Under the pieces are notes generated by a model. That model had not been told where the DNA came from and searched no databases. It saw only the letters and a program-made list of their open reading frames with translations. 64,000 bases of DNA. Origin: Balanoglossus misakiensis. Lineage: Eukaryota > Hemichordata. The position numbers were made by a program, and so were the translations under genes. Numbering within the stretch: position 1 is the first letter of the stretch; each line of letters starts with the position of its first letter. Positions 12,401 to 22,400 of this stretch are shown piece by piece. Where the stretch lies: assembly GCA_040954595.2 (NCBI GenBank), contig CM082586.2, forward strand, positions 7,626,001 to 7,690,000, read 5' to 3'.

Positions 12401-15400
12401 CTTTCCTGATTACATAGTTATTTTTTGCAGTGATGCACATTTCATTCAAAAGCCTCTCTTGCTTCAAAAGCCTCTTCAGCTTTCCCCCTTGTTGACAGTA
12501 CAAGTGCCAAATGTTTGACTGGATCCGTGTGAGATTTAACCATCTGTTTTTAATTGATCCAAAGTGTGCCTGGGATTTCCTGTGAAGGCACTCAACACTG
12601 GAGTTAAGTGTTTGAACAGGAATAAAAACTATAATTTATTCATGAATTCCCACAGTTGTTACTTTCAGGGATTACTTGTGAGAAAAAAATGACCAGGATA
12701 TTCTCAACTTAAAATGTTCATTTTTGTGCCAAATATGCACACAGAACCAAATTTAAAAAACAAACATGATTTATTTTCAATTTTCAAATACAGAGCTGAC
12801 AAAAAAATATACAACATGTAATGTAAGGTGCCCAAGGTCATTATTTATGAGAAAAAGTTATTACTGGGAAAAATAATCCTTGGTATCAATTTTTAGTGAA
12901 TTACAAAACCTACCATATTAAAAATTGTCAAATATACAATTGGGTTAGTCCTCATTTAGCATCATTCACACATATTTGCAAGAAAAACTCTGAAACCGCA
13001 ATGCCATGGAATGCATAGTGTGTCAGATTTTGCATCTTTTCCTAGCTTTGTCGTATCTTTTTCAACATGATTGGTAATAATTTTTTAAAAATAAATTATG
13101 AAAATAGTATCTGCCTGACTCTACTGTATGCGGATATCATCAGATGACCAGACAATAATCCATTGGGACTCCACATCTATAATTGCAACTACTTTCTAAT
13201 GTTACTGCCGATACATGATTTTGTAATACAAATATGTGTCCCTATACTGGTAATTTTTTTTTTCACTGCAGATGATCATCAAGAATTCTGCCTGCAATAT
13301 GTCAGGAGGAAAATAACATAAAGGTCCAAAGCCTGATTTAAATAAATCTCTAAAGAGTCAGTTGGAAGGGCAAATACTCATAATGAATTTTGATCCAATT
13401 GGACGTAGTCCAGGGGGATATACGATTTTGTAGGGACAAGACTTAAATTTGCATTTGAATTTGTAAATTTGCATTTGAATGCTTCACTCAACATTTGAAT
13501 AATGGAAACACACTGTGATTGACAGTCTTGTGTGCCCCACTGTAGTAAGAGTTTGTTTGTAGTAGTGTAAATACAGATAACTTTCCAATTAGTTTTGTCT
13601 AAAACAAATAAAACAATTTCCAATTTATTGTTTGATACTGTACCGGGCAAGCAAAAGACATCACCATACCTACATCGGGTAGATCACATTTTGTCTATAC
13701 TTGGCTGAGGGACAATGTTGCTTTGCAGTACACGTCTTAAAGTGCATTATGGCTGCCAGTCAGCCATTTTATACAAACATTTTTTAACTACTTTCTCAGA
13801 ATGTAAATTGGCTTTTGAAATTAAACTCTTTTTTTTTTCATTTTGATTCAGCAAGTACAATCTGAATGTCAGTGGCAATGATTTCTATAACCGTTCTGAT
13901 GGGCGAGGCATCAAGGTTGTTCATATGATTACGGGATATTCTTTCTCCAAAGTGTCCCACTGTGAACTCTTGTTCAATTTTTGATACTATTCAACACAAT
14001 TCAAATCGACCACCGTGACTTCAAACCAGAGCTACATTAATAAAGGGATAAACATGTGAAATGTATGAATTGGGTTGAATTGACAAGGACTACATCAAGC
14101 AATTTTTGTCTCTTATTTTACTGTAAAACGGGCATATTTTGCGAACAATAAATTTTCACGAACTTCGTGAGAGACAAAAAACGTGAAAATAAATAGGCGT
14201 GTAAAGAACAATGTGTACAGTAGAATATTTTACGGAGATAAGAGAATGCGAAAATTAATCGCTGCAAAATAGTCACCTTTGTTGAAAATTTACTGTCACG
14301 AAAATTTCCTGTTTTATAGTTTTCTGAAATATGCCAATGTTATATATCAATTGCATGGATTGTTGAAATGACTTTGTCACCTACCTTTTCCAAGTTCATA
14401 GATCTGTTTTTGTGATGGGTCCAACCAGATCGGATCCAAGATTCCATTATTTCCAGAACTACTGCATTCAAATGAGAAAGACGCTCCCTCTTCGAGGTAT
14501 TCGTCATCATCTGGCACAATTACCAAGTCCTGGCAGTTACATACTGTAATCAAATTTACAAATAGAGTTATTATGTGGGGTCAAATGAGACATTGAATCA
14601 TATATTTTGTTGTTCAACACATTAAAGCTCCAATAGCTGCCATTTTTTGCATTAATTTATTTTCATGAATATTTTTTTTCAAACTTAGAATGGTCAATTA
14701 AAATATGCTTGCTGATAGGTACACACAAACACATCATCAAACTCTGATTGAATATGGCTGTACATTTCAATATGAAGAAGTTAAATAAACGGGTTCCACA
14801 CCAGTTTATTCATCTTCCCATTAGAATCTCCACACATTCAAAATGTTGTCAACCGTCAACTAAGGATAAGTAGAAGATTGTAATATTTTATCGATTTAAT
14901 CGATAAAATATCAAAATCTTAGCAGCTAGTGGGGCTTTAATACATTGAAGTCTTCGTGTACATACAACATACACAGGGCAGCATATCTGATGCTGACTCA
15001 TCTTATATAAAGCTCCAAAATTTATGATATCGCAAATGGCAAATGGGATCCATAATTTTCCTTGACCTTGAAATCCTCGTAACCTGACAAAAAGGTCATG
15101 TTTACTTTTAACATATCCATGTGCCAATCCCATTATGGCAGGGTTGCTCATCGTGATTTGTGCTGTCAAATACAGGAGACATTTTGCTTCAAGGATTGGG
15201 GTTTTTACTATTCACATTATCAGAGCCTGAGGTTTGTTTTCCATTGTGTAATTAACATTCCGGTCAAGCAATTTTCTTTTACATTGTGTCTGACAGGCAC
15301 GTCTGTTTATCAGACATTTTTATTGAGAATGTCTATTTCTGTTTTTATTGGGTGCAATTCCATGCATCTGTACAGTCTCTTTCATTTGCCATTTTGCTTG

Positions 15401-16881
15401 TCTTTTTTATGATGTACGATCTTCTTTCTAGACGAATTTCCTTCATAAGGGATTAGTGTGAAAATATTCAATCCATAGATAAACTCAGTAGTTTCTTACA
15501 GAGTTGAAATAATCAATTTTGTCAGTTGATAACATTGTGTACAATACAATTTGTTATTGCTAGGTGTGACCGCAATTAAATTTGCAAGCAAAATTGTTCC
15601 TTTTTGATCCTCATAAAAATAATTTGCATTTATAGTAAAATTAAAATCAATAAATATTATCTTGTGGAATTTCTTTAGATTAACTGACATATCCGGAAAT
15701 GACAATGGAACGAATTCATAACCACATTTTCCTTTTTCCAGAGAACATTTTAGAATAATATAGCAAGTAATTATGGACTATTGTCAAGGTCATTAACATT
15801 ATAGTCATTAAGGGGATAAGTTGCCCCTTTTGGGCAAAAAAAGGATACTGATCATTTTCAAATATTGCATCTTAAATTGATGTAATGAGGACAGTTCACA
15901 AGATTAGCAATATAATAGGACAGAGAACAGTGTTTCATAACCAGGACATAAAACTACATTTCCTATATATTATCTGAAAATTTGTTTCAACTCACAGGCT
16001 ACACTTCTACCAGAGGACTATATTGGCCATATATTGATTGTCCATGTATTGATTATAAATTCCCAAAACGCATGTGTGTAATTTAGAAATTCGACCTAAA
16101 TAAATGGCTCTAGTATTCCCAACACTGAGACTGTACGTATAGAGGCTCTATAGCTATCAGACGATTCTGTCTTTAACACTAGACTGTCCATATACGCTAA
16201 TGGTTTTGCAAAATTTGTTTCACAGCCTTAATGCATTCCCTGCATACGGAATTCTGTCGCCCATAATGTGCAGAATCGCGACTAGCATCGTGAACGTCAC
16301 GCGTCATTTATGAAATATTTCAGGTGTGTCGCCGTGTGTGTCACACTATATATATACACACTGACCATTGTCATGATTATGGTGTTTTCAAACTGTACCC
16401 AATGCTGTAAAACACTTCAACACACAATACAAAAATAATCACGTCCATTTACACATATTCAGGTCCCGTAAGTCATTATTTGTAGGTTGATATAACAAGA
16501 AATGGCCTGAAAAAGACGCTACCGCGAAGAGAAGCTCGCTTGACTGTAAATTTTATCAGCATGTCCCGTGCATAATGTCTGTGTGGTTGTAATCAGGTAA
16601 TGCCAATGTAACATAAATTATCCGGCACGTCTGGATATCGTCAAAAAAATAGAATAACGTCGCTAAATAGATCGATCAACGTACTGTTATTGTGAGATCA
16701 CTTATTGTCAAACATGTATATGAATAATACGCCGTTGAAAAATATTTCTACAATGATGAATTGAACAGAATCGCTCACATAACGGACGTGCGAAATATCT
16801 GTACATCGAATAGGTCAAAAATTCTGTACGCCACTTACCCGTGAAAACAGCACATAACGCCAACAAAATTGACCGTAGCAT
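448..16881 (-). CDS. NCAM: Neural cell adhesion molecule (NCAM-type, 5 Ig + 2 FN3 + TM)
   Basis: Type I membrane adhesion protein for homophilic and heterophilic cell-cell contacts, mainly on neurons. Joining 17 exons gives 881 aa. Approximate domains: signal peptide 1-15 (MLRSILLALCAVFT); Ig1 16-112; Ig2 114-205; Ig3 206-298; Ig4 300-396; Ig5 397-488; FN3-1 490-585; FN3-2 587-690; membrane helix 722-745; acidic cytoplasmic tail to 881. Ig hallmarks are visible (YSGIYTCKA, DEGTYTCRA, GGAYTCRAEN, IGIYTCIAEN, FADYTCKAEN). The helix and the cysteine-rich segment after it (TCYFMNDCGILMCLCVNLCG) closely match vertebrate NCAM; the family is known to be palmitoylated there. Length is close to the 140-kDa vertebrate isoform (about 850 aa). 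The start is the only ATG giving a signal peptide joined in frame to Ig1. Single-copy orthology to NCAM1 versus NCAM2 cannot be decided here. Confidence is high because all phases close and the family match is strong. Confidence 0.95.
1065..1115. repeat. Degenerate ACATC-type microsatellite
   Basis: Imperfect short repeats of the form (A)CATCACAT in the intron between the last two NCAM exons, just beyond the donor at 1200. Simple sequence only. Confidence 0.5.
1333..2735 (-). other. NCAM intron between the membrane exon and first tail exon
   Basis: An intron of 1.4 kb with no recognisable coding or mobile sequence. It contains short A-rich runs near 2701-2713 but nothing I can name. Confidence 0.7.
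3032..3248. mobile_element. Tc1/mariner-like MITE (TA target site)
   Basis: A 217-bp non-coding element in the intron between FN3-2 and the membrane exon. It begins CAGTAAACC and ends GGTTTTACTG, flanked by TA on both sides. Copies of a 'gttcggt..taca' phrase recur inside. The TIR and TA duplication fit Tc1/mariner-derived MITEs. No transposase is present. Confidence 0.6.
3495..3587. mobile_element. Short TTA(A)-bordered MITE, family also at 33294-33373
   Basis: About 93 bp with imperfect inverted ends (TTAGCCCTTTCACC and TTAACCCTTTGAAC on the other strand). The interior matches, inverted, the sequence at 33294-33373 downstream of URB2, so it is a dispersed family. It lies 24 bp from the FN3-2 exon donor. 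Confidence 0.5.
3889..4140 (+). mobile_element. tRNA-derived SINE in an NCAM intron
   Basis: The head contains Pol III promoter boxes: an A box at 3898-3914 (TGGCTATAGAACAGTGG) and a B box at 3936-3946 (GGTTCGAAACC), about 40 nt apart as in tRNA. No proper acceptor stem follows, and the sequence runs into a non-tRNA body of about 190 bp, so this is a SINE rather than a working tRNA gene. The 3' edge is uncertain. Confidence 0.6.
4600..4960 (+). mobile_element. 3' fragment of a CR1/L2-like LINE
   Basis: A decayed frame reads AVKHWNSLL, then after stops RFKFQKALKSYLSSY. This is the usual end of reverse transcriptase ORFs in this group (WNSLP..., then F...LK.YL). It is followed by a 3' UTR-like tract ending near a GTTAAATACAGATTCAA tail. 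It is broken by stops and cannot be active. The clade is an inference from these short motifs. Confidence 0.45.
6651..6733. repeat. (ATTC)n microsatellite
   Basis: About 20 copies of a tetranucleotide with one interruption (CACTC at about 6711-6716), in the intron between the two Ig5 exons, just upstream of the TTAA MITE. Confidence 0.95.
6768..7115. mobile_element. piggyBac-like MITE with long inverted repeats (TTAA target site)
   Basis: A 348-bp element flanked by TTAA at 6764-6767 and 7116-7119. Its two arms of about 130 bp are inverted copies starting AGGGACAAAGTCTCTCTC. The centre is a second hairpin built on 'cccaaaatgaataa'. It has no ORF. TTAA duplication and AGGG-type ends suggest non-autonomous piggyBac relatives, but the transposase source is not in this window. 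Related copies lie at 1-85 and 20297-20420. Confidence 0.7.
7555..7796. repeat. Dispersed repeat family A, copy 1
   Basis: Shares long blocks with 10828-11044, including 'gaattcatttgtcaacaat', 'ctatgttgacaagtggagta' and 'acagaacaaaaatactgaaa'. A weaker relative lies at about 3410-3480. Non-coding; probably an old non-autonomous transposon ending near CCCTTTA. Confidence 0.6.
7996..8238 (+). other. Unidentified 80-codon open frame inside an NCAM intron
   Basis: A plus-strand frame of 80 codons that looks less biased than the surrounding intron (for example ALEKVMNEALPDETKYGLDM). It runs into the start of a TTAAAGCTCC-type repeat. I do not recognise the protein. There is no promoter or splice evidence. 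It may be a fragment of a decayed mobile-element ORF. A chance frame cannot be excluded. Confidence 0.2.
8793..8926. mobile_element. Short TIR element (ACCCTTAC ends) next to a splice donor
   Basis: A 134-bp element with inverted ends ACCCTTACAAAAATA and TATTTTTGTAAGGGT (small mismatches). Its interior is built of repeated 'cctatag/ctataggt' words. One end lies immediately beyond the 6-nt donor gtaact of the NCAM exon at 8933-9195. Confidence 0.6.
9258..9461. mobile_element. TIR element with G-rich interior (TA target site)
   Basis: Inverted ends of about 35 bp, beginning GGGACTGGTCAGTTTCTTC on the left and GGGACTAGTCAGTTTCTTC on the other strand at the right, flanked by TA. The interior holds several G4-5 runs that read as quadruplex-prone sequence. 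It lies in the Ig3 intron and has no ORF. Confidence 0.6.
10828..11044. repeat. Dispersed repeat family A, copy 2
   Basis: Roughly 85% similar by eye to 7555-7796 over about 200 bp and in the same orientation. It ends in TCCCTTTAA 23 bp from the Ig2 first-half exon donor (11067-11071). Confidence 0.6.
11665..14384 (-). other. NCAM intron within Ig1, includes TIR element 14120-14320
   Basis: An intron of 2.7 kb. Apart from the element at 14120-14320 I see only AT-rich unique sequence with no convincing exon. Confidence 0.6.
14120..14320. mobile_element. MITE with ACTGTAAAAC-type ends
   Basis: A 201-bp element whose ends are inverted relatives: ACTGTAAAACGGGCATATTT at the left and ACTATAAAACAGGAAATTTT on the other strand at the right, followed by similar 'ataaattttcacg' phrases. 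Non-coding; superfamily not certain. Confidence 0.5.
14632..14940. mobile_element. TTAA-bordered MITE in NCAM intron 1
   Basis: A 309-bp span with TTAA at both borders. Ends are inverted relatives (AAAGCTCCAATAGCTGCCA against AAAGCCCCACTAGCTGCTA). A fragment of the same family starts at about 8238. It holds a near-perfect hairpin at 14883-14911. Confidence 0.55.
14883..14911. repeat. Perfect 14-bp-stem palindrome
   Basis: ATATTTTATCGATT, one T, then its exact reverse complement. It lies inside the TTAA element near its right end. Confidence 0.9.
14941..16838 (-). other. Rest of NCAM intron 1
   Basis: About 1.9 kb of unique-looking intron sequence between the TTAA element and the signal-peptide exon. 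I see no feature to name. Confidence 0.6.
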
Positions 16882-17100
16882 TATGCCTCGATGGATCGGT
16901 TCTGGAAAGACTAAGAAACAGAAAAATGATTTCTCTGAGATGATGTAGATAGAGATGATAATCCACCAACGTTACTATACTACAACGACAACCTGTATTC
17001 CCTTATCCAGTTTCTCACCTCAATGGAAGGTGTGAAATGTACATGGACGAATTTCCCTCCAGTATGCGCGTTTACACTGACGCTCAATATCCTTCCGCAT
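16882..17100 (-). promoter_or_regulatory. NCAM 5' UTR with a short UTR intron (inferred)
   Basis: Upstream of the ATG there is an acceptor (tttctgtttcttag, ending about 16911). Further upstream is a donor (gag/gtgag) whose exon begins at 17019. This suggests a 5' UTR intron of about 108 bp between 16911 and 17018. The transcription start is not identified. Confidence 0.45.
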
Positions 17101-19440
17101 TGAAAAGACGAATTTATAACAGAAAATCAAGAAGGATGGGTTTTAGCTTCAGAGGTAGAAGAATAGATACGCATCATTACATCCACTCCATTCTTTAGAA
17201 AGCAATAGTGCCGTTGTTTTTGTTTGTTCCGCGAGAGTACTATTTTCATGCAAATGCGCGGATATACGTACGCGCGAGTCTCACGTCTTCAAGGGCTAGC
17301 GGCAAATCCAAATGAATTTAGTCTATCATTTCATTTGTATGATCAGCGCATATCGATAAAATTGTCTTAAAAAGCGTGTTAATTATCTAATATTTCGGGG
17401 AATCGTTAGTTCTTTCAGAACACGTACTCGTCGTCAAGAACAAGCACGACGATTTGGATAAAAAAAAAGCGCAGTGGACGCGCGGGGGCAGAGACACAGC
17501 GCGTCTATGTACGCGCAACGTCGAGCTAGCTAGGCTAGCATCACGTAGTTTGTTTACTGTACTGTGCGCATTGTCTGTCGAATATTAATCTGATCGGTTA
17601 AATATTAACTTACAGTTCAAACCTTCAGCTCCCAGCCACCTACATGTGTAAGCGTAATGGGAGGTACATCCGTGGCATCATGTGATGATCAGCGTGATTG
17701 ATTGAAGTTTAGGACATCATTTGACGCTGATGTACATATGTACGTAGACCTGGGCCTGCTTTTATAGATGTCACTTTATTCCTCGAGTTTTCTTTTCCTT
17801 TTGGCAAAAACTTAACACGACTAAACCGCGCTATACAATCTGGTGCAGTATAAATTCTAAACAAACAAAATTATCACAGAAATTATCCCACCTAGATTTT
17901 AAGAAAGGCTGGTAGGCCTATGCCTGTTCGTCAATTTATAAATCAAATTATTCGGCATATATCATTATGGAGTAATTAAAAACGAGAGGGTCACTCAGAC
18001 TTTTGATAAGCGAAGTGATTGTATAAATTATCAGAAGTCTAAAAAACGGGATGTGTATTGATGATACCAGGGAAGAAATATTGAGTTGTGTTTTGTTTAC
18101 TATGAGGATGATACCATAAAACATTCAACAGGTGGTTGTTTATTTTTACTTTGAGTAGGAAAATCATATAAAAAGTGTTTCTAAAATTGATGGTCAGTAC
18201 ACACTGGGTTTGCCTATACACAGTCTGTGGCCTATATTTGTTGCGTTGAACTGTCGGCCGAAAAACAGGTTTGTCACAACATCAGCTGGGTGGCCTGGTT
18301 CCCAAAATAATCTGATTTGAATTCATTCTCGACGTTTATAGAGGCGTTGCTGTCGCTAGGTTTACATTTTATTCGTGAAGCACGCGAGGTTTATATCTGT
18401 CTTATTCACCGTCCAGTCTGGTGACATGCGACGTACAGTAATTTAATTGAAATACCGGTACTTTGTCCATAGGCCCCTTAAGACAGAAATGTACGTTTAG
18501 ATCGACTTAAATTGTTACACACCCGACAATCAACAGTACCCTGATTATAACATGTATAAGAAACAGTTTAAAATTTAATTGACAGTTCCTAATCATCAAG
18601 TGACCTCTCAGATTTTGTTGAGAAAGTGACTCTTCAACCCATATATAGTTGTTAACTACGGACTTCGTTGTTGTTGTTGCGCATGTTGTTGTTACGCACT
18701 TTTGAAGTCATTTCCATAGGGTGAAATTTCATGAAAAGTAGGCAATACAACTTCCATCTTCCATTATTAATCGATTGAAAAGCTGGAAGAAATATTCCCG
18801 GCACGGTTTTGAAGATTTAATTACAGAGACTTGTTGTAAATGCACGAATCTCGACTAGAAATATAATCATGCAATTTTTTATGCAAATCGGGGTAAAAAC
18901 AGATTTCGTCACATCCGTAAATAAAGGGAACAGACATAACTTTATTTCTAATATCCATGGAAAGGGAATACAATGACAAAAGCTTTAATTAATTGAGACA
19001 CTATACTATGGTGTCATTTCGAGCTCAGATATGTTGGAGCTGTTTGGTTATTAATTCAGATTTGTATGGGCTAGCGTAGTTTGATAGATCAAACAACTTG
19101 AAGTTTTATAAATATTTAACCGGATGTCTATTTCCTATGCAAATTAAAAATGTCACACACCAAGGTGTTCATTGGCAGAAGTATGTTTTTATTACTACAA
19201 TACCAAAAAGCAAAGCATAATTTCAATTTGACAAGATTACAATGGAACGTGATTTCAGAACAGGACTTGAAATTCTGCTTGGCGGCAAAAAATAATAAAG
19301 CCATGTTAGTGTTGATTAGAGCAGTGAGATGGGGCGGGGTACGGGTAGGGTGGGTCTAAGGTAGGTCTTACCAAACTTCTCTGTCAGCTGCAGTGGGGCC
19401 GACCGACCGTGATCATGGCAACTGGATGGACGAGCTGCGG
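17100..19440. other. Intergenic region between divergent NCAM and URB2
   Basis: About 2.3 kb. The part at 17.2-17.6 kb is richer in CpG (clusters of cgcgcg, tacgcgc) than the rest and probably belongs to the NCAM promoter. It contains a POU-type octamer ATGCAAAT at 17248-17255. No gene is seen. Sequence from 17.7 to 19.4 kb is AT-rich and unremarkable. Confidence 0.5.
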
Positions 19441-19457
19441 ACGATATTTGCATATTA

Positions 19458-19497
19458 GCCCCGCCCACTATAACGTCACATCACACAAAATGGCGGC
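19458..19497 (+). promoter_or_regulatory. URB2 core promoter/start: GC box, CRE half-site, YY1 site
   Basis: Just before and over the URB2 start codon lie GCCCCGCCC (19458-19466, Sp1-like), ACGTCA (19473-19478, CRE half-site) and AAAATGGCGGC (19487-19497). The last is the classical YY1 consensus with the initiator ATG inside it. YY1 over the start codon is common in housekeeping and ribosome-related genes. Binding is inferred from motif only. Confidence 0.55.
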
Positions 19498-22400
19498 CCC
19501 CAATGTTTCTGGTGAGTACACGTGTTTTTGATTTACACAGTGAAGTTATTTCCAACCAGCTGATTTCTTCAGTTATGATTAGCACATAAATGCGTGTAGT
19601 TTCCTCAATTATACGAGAAATTTTAGGGGGCAGCAGTTACTTCGTCCCCAAGAGAACGGGCCTTTGTGTAGGTTCCGTAGCGTAGCATTCGTACCCTCGT
19701 AGTCCAATGCTCCGAGGGCGAGGTATCCGATGATGGTATGGGAACACAGTCGCTATGGGTGTGAATATGAATGGGACAGTACCCGTAGCCTTACGAGTAC
19801 AGTTACATGTAAACTGGATGTTTACGCCGGTGAATGTGTTGTGTCTCACTTGTTTCTAAGACAACGCAGTCACCAGCTGTCTCCCAGTTTACATCATGTG
19901 ACTGTGCCTCCGAGTACATCCTACATGTACATGTAGTTGCAGTTCAGTAGCCAAGGGTTTTGCCTTGGTTTGTGTGTTAGACGGCAACATCAGAGCAACA
20001 TTACGACATTCTGACAGCGTGTGTTGTGTACTAAATAATAGGTAAATAGATAAATAAATAAATATTAGAGGACCATTTATGAAAATGATGGAGGGATTGT
20101 GACTGGAGGCACAGAGGCTGGATGTTTTGCCATATGTGCATTGGAGGAGGAGGGGGCTGTTCAAAAAGGGGAGGGTAATAAAACTAGAATGGGAGAGAGT
20201 GAGCATCAGCAAGCATATGCCTGTTGAATGTTTTGTATCAGTGAATATGTCTCAGTGCTCATCACAGCTCACTGAGGGCAGTACATCCATCATCAGGGAC
20301 AAAGTCTCTCTCTCGTCCTTTTTCCATTAAGTACTGTATGTATGATATGAGAGTAAAAACTCGCCCAAAATGAATAAATGGTAGAGACCGATTATTCATT
20401 TTGGCGAGTTTTTTTCACTCAATTTACCTAATCTTGCATTAAATCGCAGAATTTTTCTTTCAAGTGGAGAAAAAAATTGGGTTGGTGGGGGTGTGGGTGG
20501 AATACAATTAAATAAGCATATGCTGATTTCTAGTATTTGTGATACATGTATGGTAATTAAACATCTTTTTGTCTTACAGGGGTCCATAAAATTTTGAAAG
20601 ATCGAGACACAGGCTGGTCCGAGAAGCTTCAACTTGCCAAGTTTGCATGGACTTCTGATCAGTGTTACATCCCAAACAAACAACAAGTTTTACTAGACTG
20701 GGTGTCAAGCACTATTGCCAACGCTCACCAGTAAGTCAATCAGAAATGTGTTATTGTCTTCAAGCTTTCAGGGTCACTGGTCAGCCGTGATCTTCAGAAT
20801 GAGCTCAAGTTGTTTCTTTAATGTGACCTTGTTATATGTACTTTTCATGTATTAATTCAATTAACTCTCTGTCTGTTTTTCCCTATCTAGATATGCTATA
20901 CCTGATGACATAAGAAGGGAACTATGGAAATATATCTCTTTCATTCTTCAGAGTGAGAGTTGTAAGACAAGTGGAAGTGAAAGATTGTCTCTAAAAGCAG
21001 ATTTTGGTCAGGTAATGCTAGACGTAGACTGCCAAAAATTGATTGCTCATCCCAGCAGATTCCTTGTTTGGGTTACTGATGGAATGACTCTGTCCATCAT
21101 TGTTTTATCAGTTGATCTATAGCTCCTTGCAGTTGTATGATTCAACCAAAAGTATAATGTGAGGTAAATTCATTATTCTATTCATGTACAAAAGCCTCTG
21201 CACTTACACCGTATTTATTTGTCATGGTGCAGATGATATATTTTTTAGGCTAGATTTCTGTGTTTTTTGTAATAAGTCACAAAATGGTTTGTCAACAACA
21301 ACAACAACAACAACAATAATATACTGTTTCAAATTGTTTCAGGTCTTAATGGATCATTTACAGTCATATATGAAAGACCAATCCATGCACCATTCATATC
21401 TGCAGTACATTATAAGCTGTTGTCTTTCTGTACTCACCTGTCCAAGTTTGGTCGTCATTCTGTCTGTCAACTTCCAAAAATGTGTAAGTACCAAGAATAT
21501 CTTTGATATTCAACCTATCAATCATAGGCAAAGCAAACAAATGTGTAATTCTGATAACACAATTGGTCAAAATCAGGTTGAAAAGACTTAGTATTTTTTA
21601 GATTTGACGTTTGCGTATGCATGAATTTAGTTTTGAATATTTCCTTCTTGAAACAAGGCTTGTATTTGTTAAAAGAGTGGTTGCTTTCTTTGAAAATGTA
21701 AAGGTATTATATAAAGTCGTTGGAATTATAATAAATTGTTTTTAACAGAAGCATTCTTATCTTTAACAGGTTGAGTTCACTGTTTCAGTGGTGATGTTAG
21801 CTGTTAGTTTCTTCAAACAGAGCACAGAGAAGTCGTGTGATGTTCATATCTTGCTCACTGCTACTTTGAAAATGTACGGGAATATACAAAGGCAACAAGC
21901 AAATCAGAGACAGGTTGGTTAGATTTTGAACTTTGACCCAAGTCTATGATGATGTATACATTTGTATTTCACATAGATTGGACTTGTAAATGTTTGGAGA
22001 GTGTATAACTAGAAAAGTGGCCAGTGTCACCAAAAAGATGTGATTTTAAATTACAAGCCAAATGTCATGTTAATTTGATTTGAACAGAAATAGGTACAGC
22101 CATTTCTTCTTCCTTTACACAGGTATTTACAGCAGTTTATTCCAAGCTGTTGTTGCCATGGTTACAGTTGCACTCCGCTGTCAATGCATCAGAATGCTCA
22201 ACAAAAGAAGACATCTTGAAAACTACAGAAGGCTTGGTGACAAGTGGATTATTTCATCGGTAAATACCAGAGAGCTATCTCACTTAAATAGACCATTCTA
22301 AGTTCAAATGTATAATCTTGAAAATAATTCAAAAATTGGCAACTATTTGGGCTTTAGATACATCATGTTGTTTTATAAAACATTAGAAAGTACATACATG

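Larger units (their letters stand above)
448..16881 (-). other. NCAM: Exon map of the NCAM-type gene (coding parts, 5' to 3')
   Basis: Coding exons on the minus strand: 16839-16881 (signal peptide), 14385-14543 and 11527-11664 (Ig1), 11072-11209 and 10494-10631 (Ig2), 9786-9938 (Ig3 first half), 8933-9195 (Ig3 second half plus Ig4 first half), 8362-8515 (Ig4), 7167-7351 and 6310-6403 (Ig5), 5825-5992 and 5047-5169 (FN3-1), 4362-4489 and 3612-3837 (FN3-2), 2736-2973 (membrane helix), 1201-1332, and 448-613 with the TAA stop. Total 2646 nt, divisible by three. All junctions are GT-AG. Domain borders are mostly phase 1, as usual for Ig/FN3 modules. Reading on past the donor at 1200 would give a different short C-terminus, so intron retention there is a possible isoform. 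Confidence 0.88.
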
